Of a DNA stretch of 64,000 nt, positions 1 to 8,114 are shown in pieces. A program made the position numbers and the translations under genes. Numbering within the stretch: position 1 is the stretch's first letter; each line of letters opens with the position of its first letter. Where the stretch lies: assembly GCA_046318415.1 (NCBI GenBank), contig JBKCUK010000010.1, positions 62,001 through 126,000 of the forward strand, given 5' to 3'. The notes beneath the pieces are model-generated. The model was not told the DNA's origin, made no database searches, and saw nothing but the letters and a program-made list of their open reading frames with translations. The stretch comes from JBKCUK01 sp046318415 (GTDB taxonomy: Bacteria; Pseudomonadota; Alphaproteobacteria; Caedimonadales; Caedimonadaceae).

Positions 1-1
1 C

Positions 2-490
2 CCGCAAGGGGTGCGCGGCTGGTTGCGTCTTCATGTGTTTACTGAAGATCCAGATGCGGTCTTTAAATACAAGCCCGTAACCGATGGGACAGGGACACGC
101 CAGTTCGCTTTGAAGAGAACAAGTTACCTGGCTGACGGCACGGCCATCGTCGAGGTGGATGGGGTGAAAACCCGCGACGCAGCTGAAAGCCTGGTCAATA
201 CTGAACTCTACATTGAGCGCAGTATTCTGCCAGAGCTTGACGGTGACGAGGGCTTTTATCACGCGGACCTTGTGGGTTTGCGTGTGGAAGATCTCAACGG
301 GCGTACCTTAGGGGCAATCACGGCGGTGCTCAATTATGGCGCTGGTGATTTGCTTGAGGTGCGGCTGGCCTCAAAGCGTGCCAGTGTCTTGGTGCCTTTC
401 ACCGAGGATGCTGTGCCGGTTGTGGATGTAAAACAAGGCTTTGTGCGCCTGGATCCTGACCTCGCTTTTGTGGGCGAGGATGAAGACTAA
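2..490 (+). CDS. rimM: Ribosome maturation factor RimM (5' end cut by window edge)
   Basis: RimM binds ribosomal protein S19 and helps mature the head of the 30S subunit. The reading frame is open to the left edge: codons before the GTG at 11 read P-Q-G, and together with what follows give PQGVRGWLRLHVFTEDP, the conserved RimM N-terminal motif. The GTG is therefore an internal valine, and the true start lies outside the window, probably about 10-15 codons upstream. The N-terminal beta-barrel half is followed by the PRC-barrel half, with EGFYHADLVGLRVED near the junction and LVPFTEDAVPVVD near the end. trmD follows after 3 bases, and the usual rimM-trmD-rplS order supports the call. The family is about 165-180 residues long, so little is missing. 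Confidence 0.95.
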   Translation, partial: PQGVRGWLRLHVFTEDPDAVFKYKPVTDGTGTRQFALKRTSYLADGTAIVEVDGVKTRDAAESLVNTELYIERSILPELDGDEGFYHADLVGLRVEDLNGRTLGAITAVLNYGAGDLLEVRLASKRASVLVPFTEDAVPVVDVKQGFVRLDPDLAFVGEDED

Positions 491-493
491 ATC

Positions 494-1207
494 ATGAAGG
501 TTAAGGTCTTCACGCTCTTTCCCGAGATGTTCCCAGGTTCTCTTGGATACTCCATTACGGGAAGGGCGCTTCAGGAAGGGACGTGGTCCCTTGATGCGGT
601 GAATATCCGCGATTATGCCTTTGATAAGCATAAGTCGGTGGATGACACGGCATTCGGTGGGGGGCCTGGTATGGTGATGCGCCCAGATGTTTTGGATGCA
701 GCCTTAAGCGACCACTACCAAAAGGCGCGCCCAAGTGCCTTGATTTACTTGTCCCCAAGGGGAGCGCCCTTTTGCCAAGATCGTGCAAAAGATCTTGCTA
801 AGTGTGCGCAAATAGGGTTACTGTGTGGGCGTTTCGAAGGCGTTGATCAGCGCCTTTTGGACGCCTGGCAGTTTGAAGAAGTAAGCATCGGCGATTATGT
901 GCTGACCGGAGGTGAGCAAGCAGCCATGGTGCTTATTGATGCATGTGTACGATTGCTTCCAGGCGTGATAGGCTGCGAACAATCGTTGGATGAAGAAAGT
1001 TTTTCTTCAGGACTTCTTGAATATCCTCAATACACTCGTCCGCGGGTGTGGCAGGGAGCTGAAGTTCCTGAAATATTAGCCTCGGGTCATCATGAAAAGA
1101 TTGCAAGATGGCGCCGGGAACAAGCAGAGCAACTCACACGGCAGCGGCGTCCGGATCTGTGGGCACGCTATGAAGAACGCCTGCAGAAGAAAGGGAATGA
1201 ACAATGA
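494..1207 (+). CDS. trmD: tRNA (guanine-N1)-methyltransferase TrmD
   Basis: TrmD methylates G37 of tRNAs that read CNN codons, using S-adenosylmethionine, and so prevents +1 frameshifting. This 237-residue protein carries the trefoil-knot SPOUT signatures: FGGGPGMVMRP near residue 55, LLCGRFEGVDQR near 110 and SIGDYVLTGGE near 133. At the position of the E. coli catalytic Asp (the EDSF motif) this protein has Glu (EESF). I recall Glu there in other alphaproteobacteria, so I read it as a clade feature, not as damage. The stop overlaps the rplS start as ATGA, which implies translational coupling. Confidence 0.97.
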   Translation: MKVKVFTLFPEMFPGSLGYSITGRALQEGTWSLDAVNIRDYAFDKHKSVDDTAFGGGPGMVMRPDVLDAALSDHYQKARPSALIYLSPRGAPFCQDRAKDLAKCAQIGLLCGRFEGVDQRLLDAWQFEEVSIGDYVLTGGEQAAMVLIDACVRLLPGVIGCEQSLDEESFSSGLLEYPQYTRPRVWQGAEVPEILASGHHEKIARWRREQAEQLTRQRRPDLWARYEERLQKKGNEQ

Positions 1208-1593
1208 ACATTATTCAACAGTTTGAGCAAGAGCAGATCGAAAAATTAACCGCCAGCAACCCTGTGCCAGAGTTCCGTCCTGGCGATACCCTTCGCGTGC
1301 ACGTGAAGGTGGTTGAAGGTGACCGCGAGCGTACACAGGCCTATGAAGGTGTATGCATTGCGCGCAGCAATGCGGCCATCAATTCTTCCGTGACCGTTCG
1401 CAAGATTTCCTTCGGTGAGGGTGTCGAGCGCGTTTTCCCACTCTACTCACCCAATATTCGCATTGAAGTTGTTCGTCGTGGTGACGTACGCCGTGCAAAG
1501 CTTTATTACCTGCGCAGTCGCCGTGGTAAAAGTGCACGTATTGCCGAGCGCACCACCTACAACCAAGCCGCAAAGGAAGCGCAAAAGGCTTAA
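1204..1593 (+). CDS. rplS: 50S ribosomal protein L19
   Basis: L19 sits at the 30S-50S interface of the ribosome. The 129-residue product has the family sequence: an N-terminal helix (MNIIQQFEQEQIEKL), the FRPGDTLRVHVKVVEG strand block, ERTQAYEGVCIA, and the basic C-terminal half with VRRGDVRRAKLYYLR. The length is typical, or slightly long because of a charged Ala/Lys tail. It starts inside the trmD stop (ATGA overlap) and ends the operon; a strong hairpin terminator follows 45 bases later. Confidence 0.98.
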   Translation: MNIIQQFEQEQIEKLTASNPVPEFRPGDTLRVHVKVVEGDRERTQAYEGVCIARSNAAINSSVTVRKISFGEGVERVFPLYSPNIRIEVVRRGDVRRAKLYYLRSRRGKSARIAERTTYNQAAKEAQKA

Positions 1594-1638
1594 AAGCTAC
1601 TGGCTTTTAACGTTTTGTTTTCCAAATAGTTGCTATAG

Positions 1639-1687
1639 ACGAAAGCGTCCTTGTGTCTTGACACAACGGGCGCTTCGTTGTTTTTTT
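1639..1687 (+). terminator. Intrinsic terminator of rimM-trmD-rplS
   Basis: An interrupted outer stem (1639-1650 with 1667-1678) encloses a perfect 6-bp inner stem (TTGTGT at 1651-1656 with ACACAA at 1661-1666, loop CTTG). A run of seven T follows at 1681-1687. It separates the ribosomal operon from pdhA. Confidence 0.85.
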
Positions 1688-1719
1688 GTCATAGAGAAAC
1701 ACCACGATGGAGGAACGTC

Positions 1720-2739
1720 TTGGCTACAGTCAGTAAAGGAAAACGCGGCGCAATCACGCCAGCCAACGTGACGGCCGACATGGCGTTGGCCTTTTACCGT
1801 GACATGCTGCTCATTCGCCGCTTTGAGGAAAAGTCAGGGCAGCTCTACGGGATGGGATTGATTGCTGGCTTTTGTCATCTTTACATTGGCCAAGAAGCCG
1901 TTGTGGTTGGTATTCAAAGTGCTCTTGAATCCCAAGATACCATCATTACCGCCTATCGCGATCACGGCCATATGCTGGCGGCAGGAATGGAGTCCCGTGG
2001 TGTGATGGCCGAACTCACCGGACGCATCGGTGGTTATTCCAAGGGTAAGGGTGGATCGATGCACATGTTCAGCCGCGAGAAGGGCTTTTTCGGCGGCCAC
2101 GGCATTGTCGGCGCTCAGGTGCCGCTGGGAACAGGATTGGCTTTCGCCCACAAGTATCGCGGTGACAATGGCATTAACGTGGCCTACATGGGCGATGGTG
2201 CCGTGAACCAGGGTCAAGTCTACGAAGCCTTCAACATGGCCGCCCTGTGGAAGCTGCCCGTCATTTATGTGATTGAAAACAACGGTTATGCCATGGGCAC
2301 GTCGGTGCCGCGCCATGCGGCCAAGCCCGATGAGCTCTATAACCGTGGTCTAGCCTATGGCATTCCCGGCGAGCGCGTCGATGGCATGGATGTGATGGCC
2401 GTGCGTGAGGCGGCCCTTCGGGCCGTTGAGTATGTGCGTGGCGGCAAAGGCCCCATGATTCTTGAGGTGATGACTTACCGCTATCGCGGCCACTCCATGT
2501 CTGATCCGGCGAAGTACCGCAGCAAGGAAGAAGTGGACGAAATGCGCACCTCCAACGATCCTATCGATCGCTTGCGTCTTGCCTTGATCGAGGCATACAA
2601 CATCAGCGAAGACGCCATCAAAGCCATTGAAAAAGAGATCAAGGAAATCGTCCAAGATGCCGCAACCTTCGCGGAAGAAAGCCCAGAACCCGAGGCGGCT
2701 GAGCTCTTTACCGATATTCTTGTTGAGACCACCCATTAA
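1720..2739 (+). CDS. pdhA: Pyruvate dehydrogenase E1 component, alpha subunit
   Basis: E1-alpha binds thiamine diphosphate and, with PdhB, decarboxylates pyruvate and reductively acetylates the lipoyl groups of E2. Visible motifs are the ThDP-binding stretch YMGDGAVNQGQ followed by IENNGYAMGT (about residues 155-190), and the phosphorylation-loop-like RYRGHSMSDPAKYR near 255. The frame stays open upstream to an ATG at 1651, but that ATG lies inside the preceding terminator. The TTG at 1720 has GGAGG at 1709-1713, six bases upstream, and gives a 339-residue protein of normal length, so I chose TTG. It leads the pdhA-pdhB-pdhC operon; pdhB follows after 14 bases. Confidence 0.96.
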   Translation: MATVSKGKRGAITPANVTADMALAFYRDMLLIRRFEEKSGQLYGMGLIAGFCHLYIGQEAVVVGIQSALESQDTIITAYRDHGHMLAAGMESRGVMAELTGRIGGYSKGKGGSMHMFSREKGFFGGHGIVGAQVPLGTGLAFAHKYRGDNGINVAYMGDGAVNQGQVYEAFNMAALWKLPVIYVIENNGYAMGTSVPRHAAKPDELYNRGLAYGIPGERVDGMDVMAVREAALRAVEYVRGGKGPMILEVMTYRYRGHSMSDPAKYRSKEEVDEMRTSNDPIDRLRLALIEAYNISEDAIKAIEKEIKEIVQDAATFAEESPEPEAAELFTDILVETTH

Positions 2740-2753
2740 AGCGCAGGAGTCCT

Positions 2754-3749
2754 ATGATGTCTGATATGCCGATGATTACCGTGCGTGAGGCCCTTCGCGA
2801 TGCCATGGCTGAGGAAATGCGCCGGGACGCTGAAGTCTTTTTGATGGGTGAGGAAGTCGCTGAATACCAAGGTGCCTATAAGGTCAGCCAAGGGTTGCTG
2901 GATGAATTTGGCGCGAAGCGCGTCATTGATACGCCCATCACCGAGCATGGCTTTGCAGGGCTCGCCGTGGGTGCGGCGTTTGCTGGCTTGAAGCCCATTG
3001 TCGAATTTATGACCTTTAACTTCGCCATGCAGGCCATTGACCAAATCATCAACAGCGCGGCCAAGACCCTTTACATGTCGGGTGGCCAAATGGGCTGTCC
3101 CATCGTCTTTCGTGGCCCCAACGGTGCCGCCAAGCGCGTGGCCGCCCAGCACTCCCAATGCTTTGGCAGCTGGTACGCCCATTGCCCAGGTCTAAAAGTA
3201 ATCGCGCCTTATAGTGCTGCCGATGCCAAGGGCCTGTTGAAGGCTGCGATTCGCGATCCCAACCCCGTGGTGTTTTTGGAAAATGAAATGCTGTACGGCG
3301 TTGGTTTTCCGGCGGATTCGGTCACTGACGAAGTCTTGCCCATTGGCAAAGCCCGCATCGTGCGGGAGGGTAAAGACGTTACCATTACCGCCTTCTCGCT
3401 GATGGTCAAAGTCGCGCTAGATGCAGCTGAGGAGCTAGCGGCCCAGGGCATCGAAGCCGAAGTCATTGATCTGCGCACTTTGCGCCCCTTAGATACTGAA
3501 ACCATCTTAACATCGCTTAAAAAGACCAATCGTTTGGTCAGCCTCGAAGAAGGATGGCCGTATGCTGGCATTGGCTCGGAGATCATGGCCGTTGTGATGG
3601 AGCATGGTTTTGATGATCTTGATGCGCCCGTGGTGCGTGTGACAGGTGCTGATGTCCCCATGCCCTATGCGGAAAGCCTTGTGAAGTTGACCATTCCCCA
3701 AGTGTCTTGGGTGGTGGAGGCGGCAAAGCAAGTCTGTTATCGCCGTTAG
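2754..3749 (+). CDS. pdhB: Pyruvate dehydrogenase E1 component, beta subunit
   Basis: This is the transketolase-like beta subunit that completes the E1 active site. The 331-residue protein has the family landmarks MGEEVAEYQGAYKVSQGL, DTPITEHGFAGLAVGAA, FRGPNGAAKRVAAQHSQ and VIDLRTLRPLDTETI. In several alphaproteobacteria E1-beta carries an N-terminal lipoyl domain; this one starts directly with the catalytic fold, so only PdhC supplies lipoyl lysines. AGGAG lies just upstream of two consecutive ATG codons (2754 and 2757), and either may be used. Confidence 0.96.
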   Translation: MMSDMPMITVREALRDAMAEEMRRDAEVFLMGEEVAEYQGAYKVSQGLLDEFGAKRVIDTPITEHGFAGLAVGAAFAGLKPIVEFMTFNFAMQAIDQIINSAAKTLYMSGGQMGCPIVFRGPNGAAKRVAAQHSQCFGSWYAHCPGLKVIAPYSAADAKGLLKAAIRDPNPVVFLENEMLYGVGFPADSVTDEVLPIGKARIVREGKDVTITAFSLMVKVALDAAEELAAQGIEAEVIDLRTLRPLDTETILTSLKKTNRLVSLEEGWPYAGIGSEIMAVVMEHGFDDLDAPVVRVTGADVPMPYAESLVKLTIPQVSWVVEAAKQVCYRR

Positions 3750-3797
3750 AGATAATTTAAGGTAAAGTTTGAAGAAAAACGGTTAAGGAACGAATCC

Positions 3798-5081
3798 ATG
3801 CCCATTAAAATTCTTATGCCTGCGCTGTCACCGACCATGAGTGAAGGTAACCTTGTGAAGTGGCATAAGAAGGAAGGCGATGTCATTAAGGCCGGCCAGG
3901 TACTGGCCGAGATCGAGACGGACAAAGCCACCATGGAAGTGGAGGCTGTAGATGAGGGTGTGCTGGGTCGCATCATCATTCCAGAAGGTACTGAAAATGT
4001 TCCCGTGAACGCTTTGATTGCGGTCCTTCTGGATGAAGGTGAAGATGCCAGCGCCCTGGATGGTTTTACAGCTGGTGCTGCTGCCTCGTCCGGTTCGACT
4101 CAAGCTGCTACGCCGGCGGCGGCACCTGCGCAATCACCCGCTGACTCAGCGCCAGTTGCACCGGCGGCTACGCCACAGCCGTCATCGACTGTTTCTGATG
4201 CAGGACGGATTTTGGCCTCCCCGTTAGCCAAGCGCATTGCTTCCCAAAATCAAATTGATCTCGCTTCCCTGCAGGGCTCGGGTCCCCATGGCCGTATCAT
4301 TAAGGCTGATGTCGAGCAAGCCATGGGCCAACCGATTGCATCGCGCGATAGCACAGCTCCCGCAGGTCCCATCATGGCGGCCGACGCGCTTTTCCCAGCC
4401 TATGAAGAGATCAAAGTCACCAATATGCGCAAAGTGATCGCCCAGCGCCTCACTGAATCTAAACAAACGGTGCCGCACTTTTATCTCACCATCGATTGTG
4501 AAATCGATGCTCTGTTGGAGGCCCGTAAGCAACTCAATGCGACGCTGCCCGATACGCAAAAAATTTCGGTCAATGACTTTGTGATTAAGGCCGTCGCATC
4601 GGCCTTGCGTGAGGTGCCGGCAGCCAATGCTGCTTGGTTTGGCGCCACCGTACGGCAGTATCAATCGGCCGATATTTCCGTGGCTGTGGCCATCGACGGG
4701 GGGCTCGTCACACCGATTATTCGCGCGGCAGAGGCCAAGGGTCTCGCCCAAATCTCTTTCGAGATGAAAGCTTTGGCAGAAAAGGCGAGGGCAGGGAAGC
4801 TGGCCCCCACAGAATTTCAAGGTGGCACATTCTCCATCTCCAATCTGGGCATGTTCGGTATCAAAGAGTTTGCCGCAGTTATCAACCCACCCCAAGGCTG
4901 CATCTTGGCCGTGGGGGCTGGGGAGCAGCGCCCCGTGGTGCGCGATGGTCAATTGGCCGTTGCAACGGTCATGAGCTGCACCCTATCTGTGGATCACCGC
5001 GTGGTGGATGGTGCTGTCGGCGCCGCCTTCTTGGCAGCATTCAAGCGCTTTATCACCAATCCCGTGCGCATGATTTTATAG
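3798..5081 (+). CDS. pdhC: Dihydrolipoamide acetyltransferase (E2 of pyruvate dehydrogenase)
   Basis: E2 forms the core of the complex and transfers acetyl from lipoamide to CoA. One lipoyl domain covers about residues 1-77, with the lipoylated Lys43 in ETDKATME. An Ala/Pro/Thr-rich linker follows, then a peripheral-subunit-binding domain at about 135-172 (ASPLAKRIASQN, GPHGRIIKADV), then the catalytic domain ending with the DHRVVDGA motif near residue 400. The length of 427 residues is typical. No dihydrolipoamide dehydrogenase gene follows, so E3 must be encoded elsewhere. The gene converges on uvrA with 93 bases between stops. Confidence 0.96.
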   Translation: MPIKILMPALSPTMSEGNLVKWHKKEGDVIKAGQVLAEIETDKATMEVEAVDEGVLGRIIIPEGTENVPVNALIAVLLDEGEDASALDGFTAGAAASSGSTQAATPAAAPAQSPADSAPVAPAATPQPSSTVSDAGRILASPLAKRIASQNQIDLASLQGSGPHGRIIKADVEQAMGQPIASRDSTAPAGPIMAADALFPAYEEIKVTNMRKVIAQRLTESKQTVPHFYLTIDCEIDALLEARKQLNATLPDTQKISVNDFVIKAVASALREVPAANAAWFGATVRQYQSADISVAVAIDGGLVTPIIRAAEAKGLAQISFEMKALAEKARAGKLAPTEFQGGTFSISNLGMFGIKEFAAVINPPQGCILAVGAGEQRPVVRDGQLAVATVMSCTLSVDHRVVDGAVGAAFLAAFKRFITNPVRMIL

Positions 5082-5174
5082 GTGCTATAGATCGCCGAGC
5101 TTCTCCTTATTCATCATTGGGAGAAGCATCAGCGACATGGCAATCGATGCTCATGCGGGGCAGTGATGTGAAAA

Positions 5175-8018
5175 TCACCCGGGTTTGTCGCTGGCCAGAT
5201 AGCTTTTTAAATAACGTCCCGTATGGCTTTGTGGGCAGGCGGCCACATCGTGGGGTGTGCCTGCGACCACCACCTGTCCACCCCCATCGCCACCCTCGGG
5301 CCCCATGTCGATAATCCAATCGGCGGTTTTCAGGACATCCAAGTTATGCTCGATGATCACCATGGTGTTACCCTGGTCAGCAAGTTTGTGCAAAACCTCT
5401 AACAACTTACGGACATCATCGAAATGTAAGCCCGTTGTGGGCTCGTCGAGGATGTAGAGGGTCTTGCCGGTTGCACGCTTAGAGAGTTCTTTGGCAAGTT
5501 TAACGCGCTGGGCCTCGCCACCAGAGAGGGTGGTCGCCCGCTGGCCAATTTGCACATAGCTGAGTCCAACTTGATTCAGGGCAGCCAATTTGTCGCGAAT
5601 GCTGGGGATGGTGGCAAAGAAGCTCAGGCCTTCTTCAACGGTCATCTCAAGCACATCGGCGATGGACTTATCCCGATAGCGGATTTCCAAGGTTTCCCGG
5701 TTGTAGCGTTTGCCCTTGCATTGTTCGCAGGTCACATAAACATCGGGCAAGAAGTGCATCTCAATTTTAATCACCCCGTCTCCCTCACACGCCTCGCAGC
5801 GCCCGCCCTTGACATTGAAGGAAAAGCGTCCTGGGCCATATCCCCGCGCTTTGGCTTCGGGAAGACCTGCAAACCAATCGCGAATCGGACCAAAAGCACC
5901 GGTATATGTGGCTGGATTCGAGCGAGGGGTGCGGCCGATGGGGGATTGGTCAATGTCGATGATTTTATCGATGTGCTGCAGACCCTCAATGGCCTTATGG
6001 GCGCCAGCAGAGTCCTTAGCGCCATTTAGCTGCCGATTCACCGCCTTAAAAAGGGTCTCGATCACAAGGGTCGATTTGCCCCCTCCAGAGACACCTGAAA
6101 CACAAATGAACTTCCCCAGCGGAAAATCGACCGTAATGTTTTGCAGATTATTCGATGTCGCCCCAACAACGCGTAAAGTTTTTCCTTGATGTCCAGGGCG
6201 CAGCTGATGAGGCACAGGAATTGTGCGCTCACCGCGTAAATATTGCCCTGTTAGGCTCTCGGGGCTATTTTTGATGTCTTCTGGCGTGCCTTGAGCCACA
6301 ATGGCACCACCATGGACGCCGGCGCCAGGCCCCATATCGATCACGTGGTCAGCTGCCAGGATGGTGTCTGCATCGTGCTCGACCACCACCACCGTATTTC
6401 CCAATTCGCGCAAATGCTTCAAAGTAGCCAATAGTCGATCGTTATCCCGTTGATGCAGGCCGATACTGGGCTCATCTAAAACGTACAAAACACCGGTCAA
6501 TCCTGAGCCAATCTGCGAGGCAAGGCGGATGCGTTGACTCTCGCCGCCAGAAAGGGTGCCCGAGGACCGGGACAGATTCAAATAACCCAAACCCACATTG
6601 TTCAAAAAGCCAAGGCGTTCACTGATTTCCTTAAGAATTCGCTGGGCAATGTCCTGGGATTGTTGACCAAGGTGCTGGGGAAGCTCGCGAAACCAGGCAT
6701 CCGCCTCTAAGATGGAAAACCGTGAGATCTCGGCAATATCGCGTCCATGGACTTTGACCGCCAATGCTTCAGGCTTCAAGCGTTTGCCTGCACAGGTTTT
6801 GCACGGATGGGCGGTTTGATATCGGGACAAATCCTCGCGGCGCATGGCGCTTTCACTTTCGCGGTAGCGGCGCTGGAGGGCTGGAATAATCCCCTCAAAA
6901 GGCTTGCGGCTGCGGTAAGTGTGCGCTTTATCGAGGATGGTCATGGGAATGCTCTCATCGCCCGAGCCATAAAACAGCATTTCCTTGGTCCGTGGCTTAA
7001 GTTTGGCAAAGGGAATATCCATCTCGTCCCCGCAATGGGCGATGACCGCGGCCAAAACTTGCTGGTAATAGTAGGCAAAAGCGCCAGACCAAGGCGCAAC
7101 GGCGCCATCCTCAAGGCTCTTGCTGTCATCGGGGACAATCAAGGCTGGATCGAACTCCACTTCCACACCAAGACCATCGCAGGCGCTGCAAGCTCCAAAA
7201 GGGCTGTTAAAGGAAAAGAGACGGGGCTCGATTTCATCAATGGTAAAACCCGAGACCGGGCACGCAAACTTGGCCGAAAGAGACATGATGTTGCCCCCGT
7301 CCGGACTTTCAACCAGCAGTAGTCCATCGGAAAGCTCAAGGGCGGTTTCGATACTGCTGGCAAGGCGTGTGGCTTGATCAGGGTTGACGACCAAACGGTC
7401 CACTACCACTTCGAGGGTGTGCTTAAGTTTTTTATCAAGGGCGGGGATTTCATCCATCAGGTAAACGGTGCCATCTACCTTTAGGCGTTGAAAGCCGCGC
7501 TTGCGCATCTCTTGGATTTCAGTCTTATACTCGCCCTTCCGGCCGCGAACAATTGGGGCTAACAGCAGGATGCGCGTGCCTTCAGGAAGACTTAAGATGC
7601 GGTCCACCATTTGCGAAACCGTCTGGCTTTCGATGGGAAGACCAGTTGCGGGTGAGTGGGGCACACCAATGCGTGCAAAAAGAAGCCGCAAATAGTCATA
7701 AATTTCCGTCACGGTTCCCACGGTAGAGCGGGGATTTTTTGATGTTGTTTTTTGTTCAATGGAGATCGCAGGGGAGAGGCCATCGATGGCATCCACATCA
7801 GGTTTTTGCATCTGATCAAGAAATTGCCGCGCATACGCCGAGAGACTCTCCACATAACGACGCTGGCCTTCGGCATAAAGGGTATCAAACGCCAGAGAGG
7901 ATTTTCCAGACCCGCTGAGGCCGGTAATGACGACCAGTTGGTTCCTTGGTAAGATCACATCAATGTTTTTCAAATTGTGTTCGCGGGCACCGCGAATCCG
8001 AATAGTTTCAGATGTCAT
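5175..8018 (-). CDS. uvrA: Excinuclease ABC subunit A
   Basis: UvrA recognises DNA lesions with UvrB in nucleotide excision repair. It has two ABC modules: Walker A GLSGSGKSSLAFDT and GVSGGGKSTLVIETL, and signatures LSGGESQRIRLASQ and LSGGEAQRVKLAKE. The second zinc finger is complete (CEACEGDG, then CEQCKGKRY). The first has CPVSG then CSACDG, so one of the four cysteines is Ser; I recall this in other alphaproteobacteria. The frame extends upstream to a GTG at 8048, but that lies in a terminator hairpin. The ATG at 8018 begins MTSETIRIRGAREHNLKNI, the conserved N-terminus, giving 947 residues. No clear Shine-Dalgarno is visible. No GTTC-N7-GTTC SOS box was seen nearby. Confidence 0.97.
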   Translation of the reverse strand: MTSETIRIRGAREHNLKNIDVILPRNQLVVITGLSGSGKSSLAFDTLYAEGQRRYVESLSAYARQFLDQMQKPDVDAIDGLSPAISIEQKTTSKNPRSTVGTVTEIYDYLRLLFARIGVPHSPATGLPIESQTVSQMVDRILSLPEGTRILLLAPIVRGRKGEYKTEIQEMRKRGFQRLKVDGTVYLMDEIPALDKKLKHTLEVVVDRLVVNPDQATRLASSIETALELSDGLLLVESPDGGNIMSLSAKFACPVSGFTIDEIEPRLFSFNSPFGACSACDGLGVEVEFDPALIVPDDSKSLEDGAVAPWSGAFAYYYQQVLAAVIAHCGDEMDIPFAKLKPRTKEMLFYGSGDESIPMTILDKAHTYRSRKPFEGIIPALQRRYRESESAMRREDLSRYQTAHPCKTCAGKRLKPEALAVKVHGRDIAEISRFSILEADAWFRELPQHLGQQSQDIAQRILKEISERLGFLNNVGLGYLNLSRSSGTLSGGESQRIRLASQIGSGLTGVLYVLDEPSIGLHQRDNDRLLATLKHLRELGNTVVVVEHDADTILAADHVIDMGPGAGVHGGAIVAQGTPEDIKNSPESLTGQYLRGERTIPVPHQLRPGHQGKTLRVVGATSNNLQNITVDFPLGKFICVSGVSGGGKSTLVIETLFKAVNRQLNGAKDSAGAHKAIEGLQHIDKIIDIDQSPIGRTPRSNPATYTGAFGPIRDWFAGLPEAKARGYGPGRFSFNVKGGRCEACEGDGVIKIEMHFLPDVYVTCEQCKGKRYNRETLEIRYRDKSIADVLEMTVEEGLSFFATIPSIRDKLAALNQVGLSYVQIGQRATTLSGGEAQRVKLAKELSKRATGKTLYILDEPTTGLHFDDVRKLLEVLHKLADQGNTMVIIEHNLDVLKTADWIIDMGPEGGDGGGQVVVAGTPHDVAACPQSHTGRYLKSYLASDKPG

Positions 8019-8022
8019 GATG

Positions 8023-8071
8023 AAAAAAAACTCTGCTGCTAGGTCCACGATTGTTGTGGTCAGCAGCAGAG
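8023..8071 (-). terminator. Intrinsic terminator between chemoreceptor gene and uvrA
   Basis: On the minus strand, CTCTGCTGCT (8071-8062) pairs perfectly with AGCAGCAGAG (8040-8031). An inner CCAC/GTGG extends the stem, and eight T follow (8030-8023). It lies downstream of the chemoreceptor stop at 8115 and ends four bases before the uvrA ATG. Any uvrA promoter must therefore overlap it or act through it. Confidence 0.9.
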
Positions 8072-8114
8072 TAATACAGTGCCTTTTTAAAGGCTAGGTT
8101 TTTTTAAGCCAAGC

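Noticed and set aside
1651..1719. Upstream extension of pdhA to ATG 1651
   Set aside because: It lies inside the terminator of the preceding operon and adds residues foreign to the family; TTG 1720 has a good ribosome site.
5099..5127. GCTTCTCC/GGAGAAGC hairpin between pdhC and uvrA
   Set aside because: A 13-base loop and no T-run on either strand make it a poor terminator; it may be chance.
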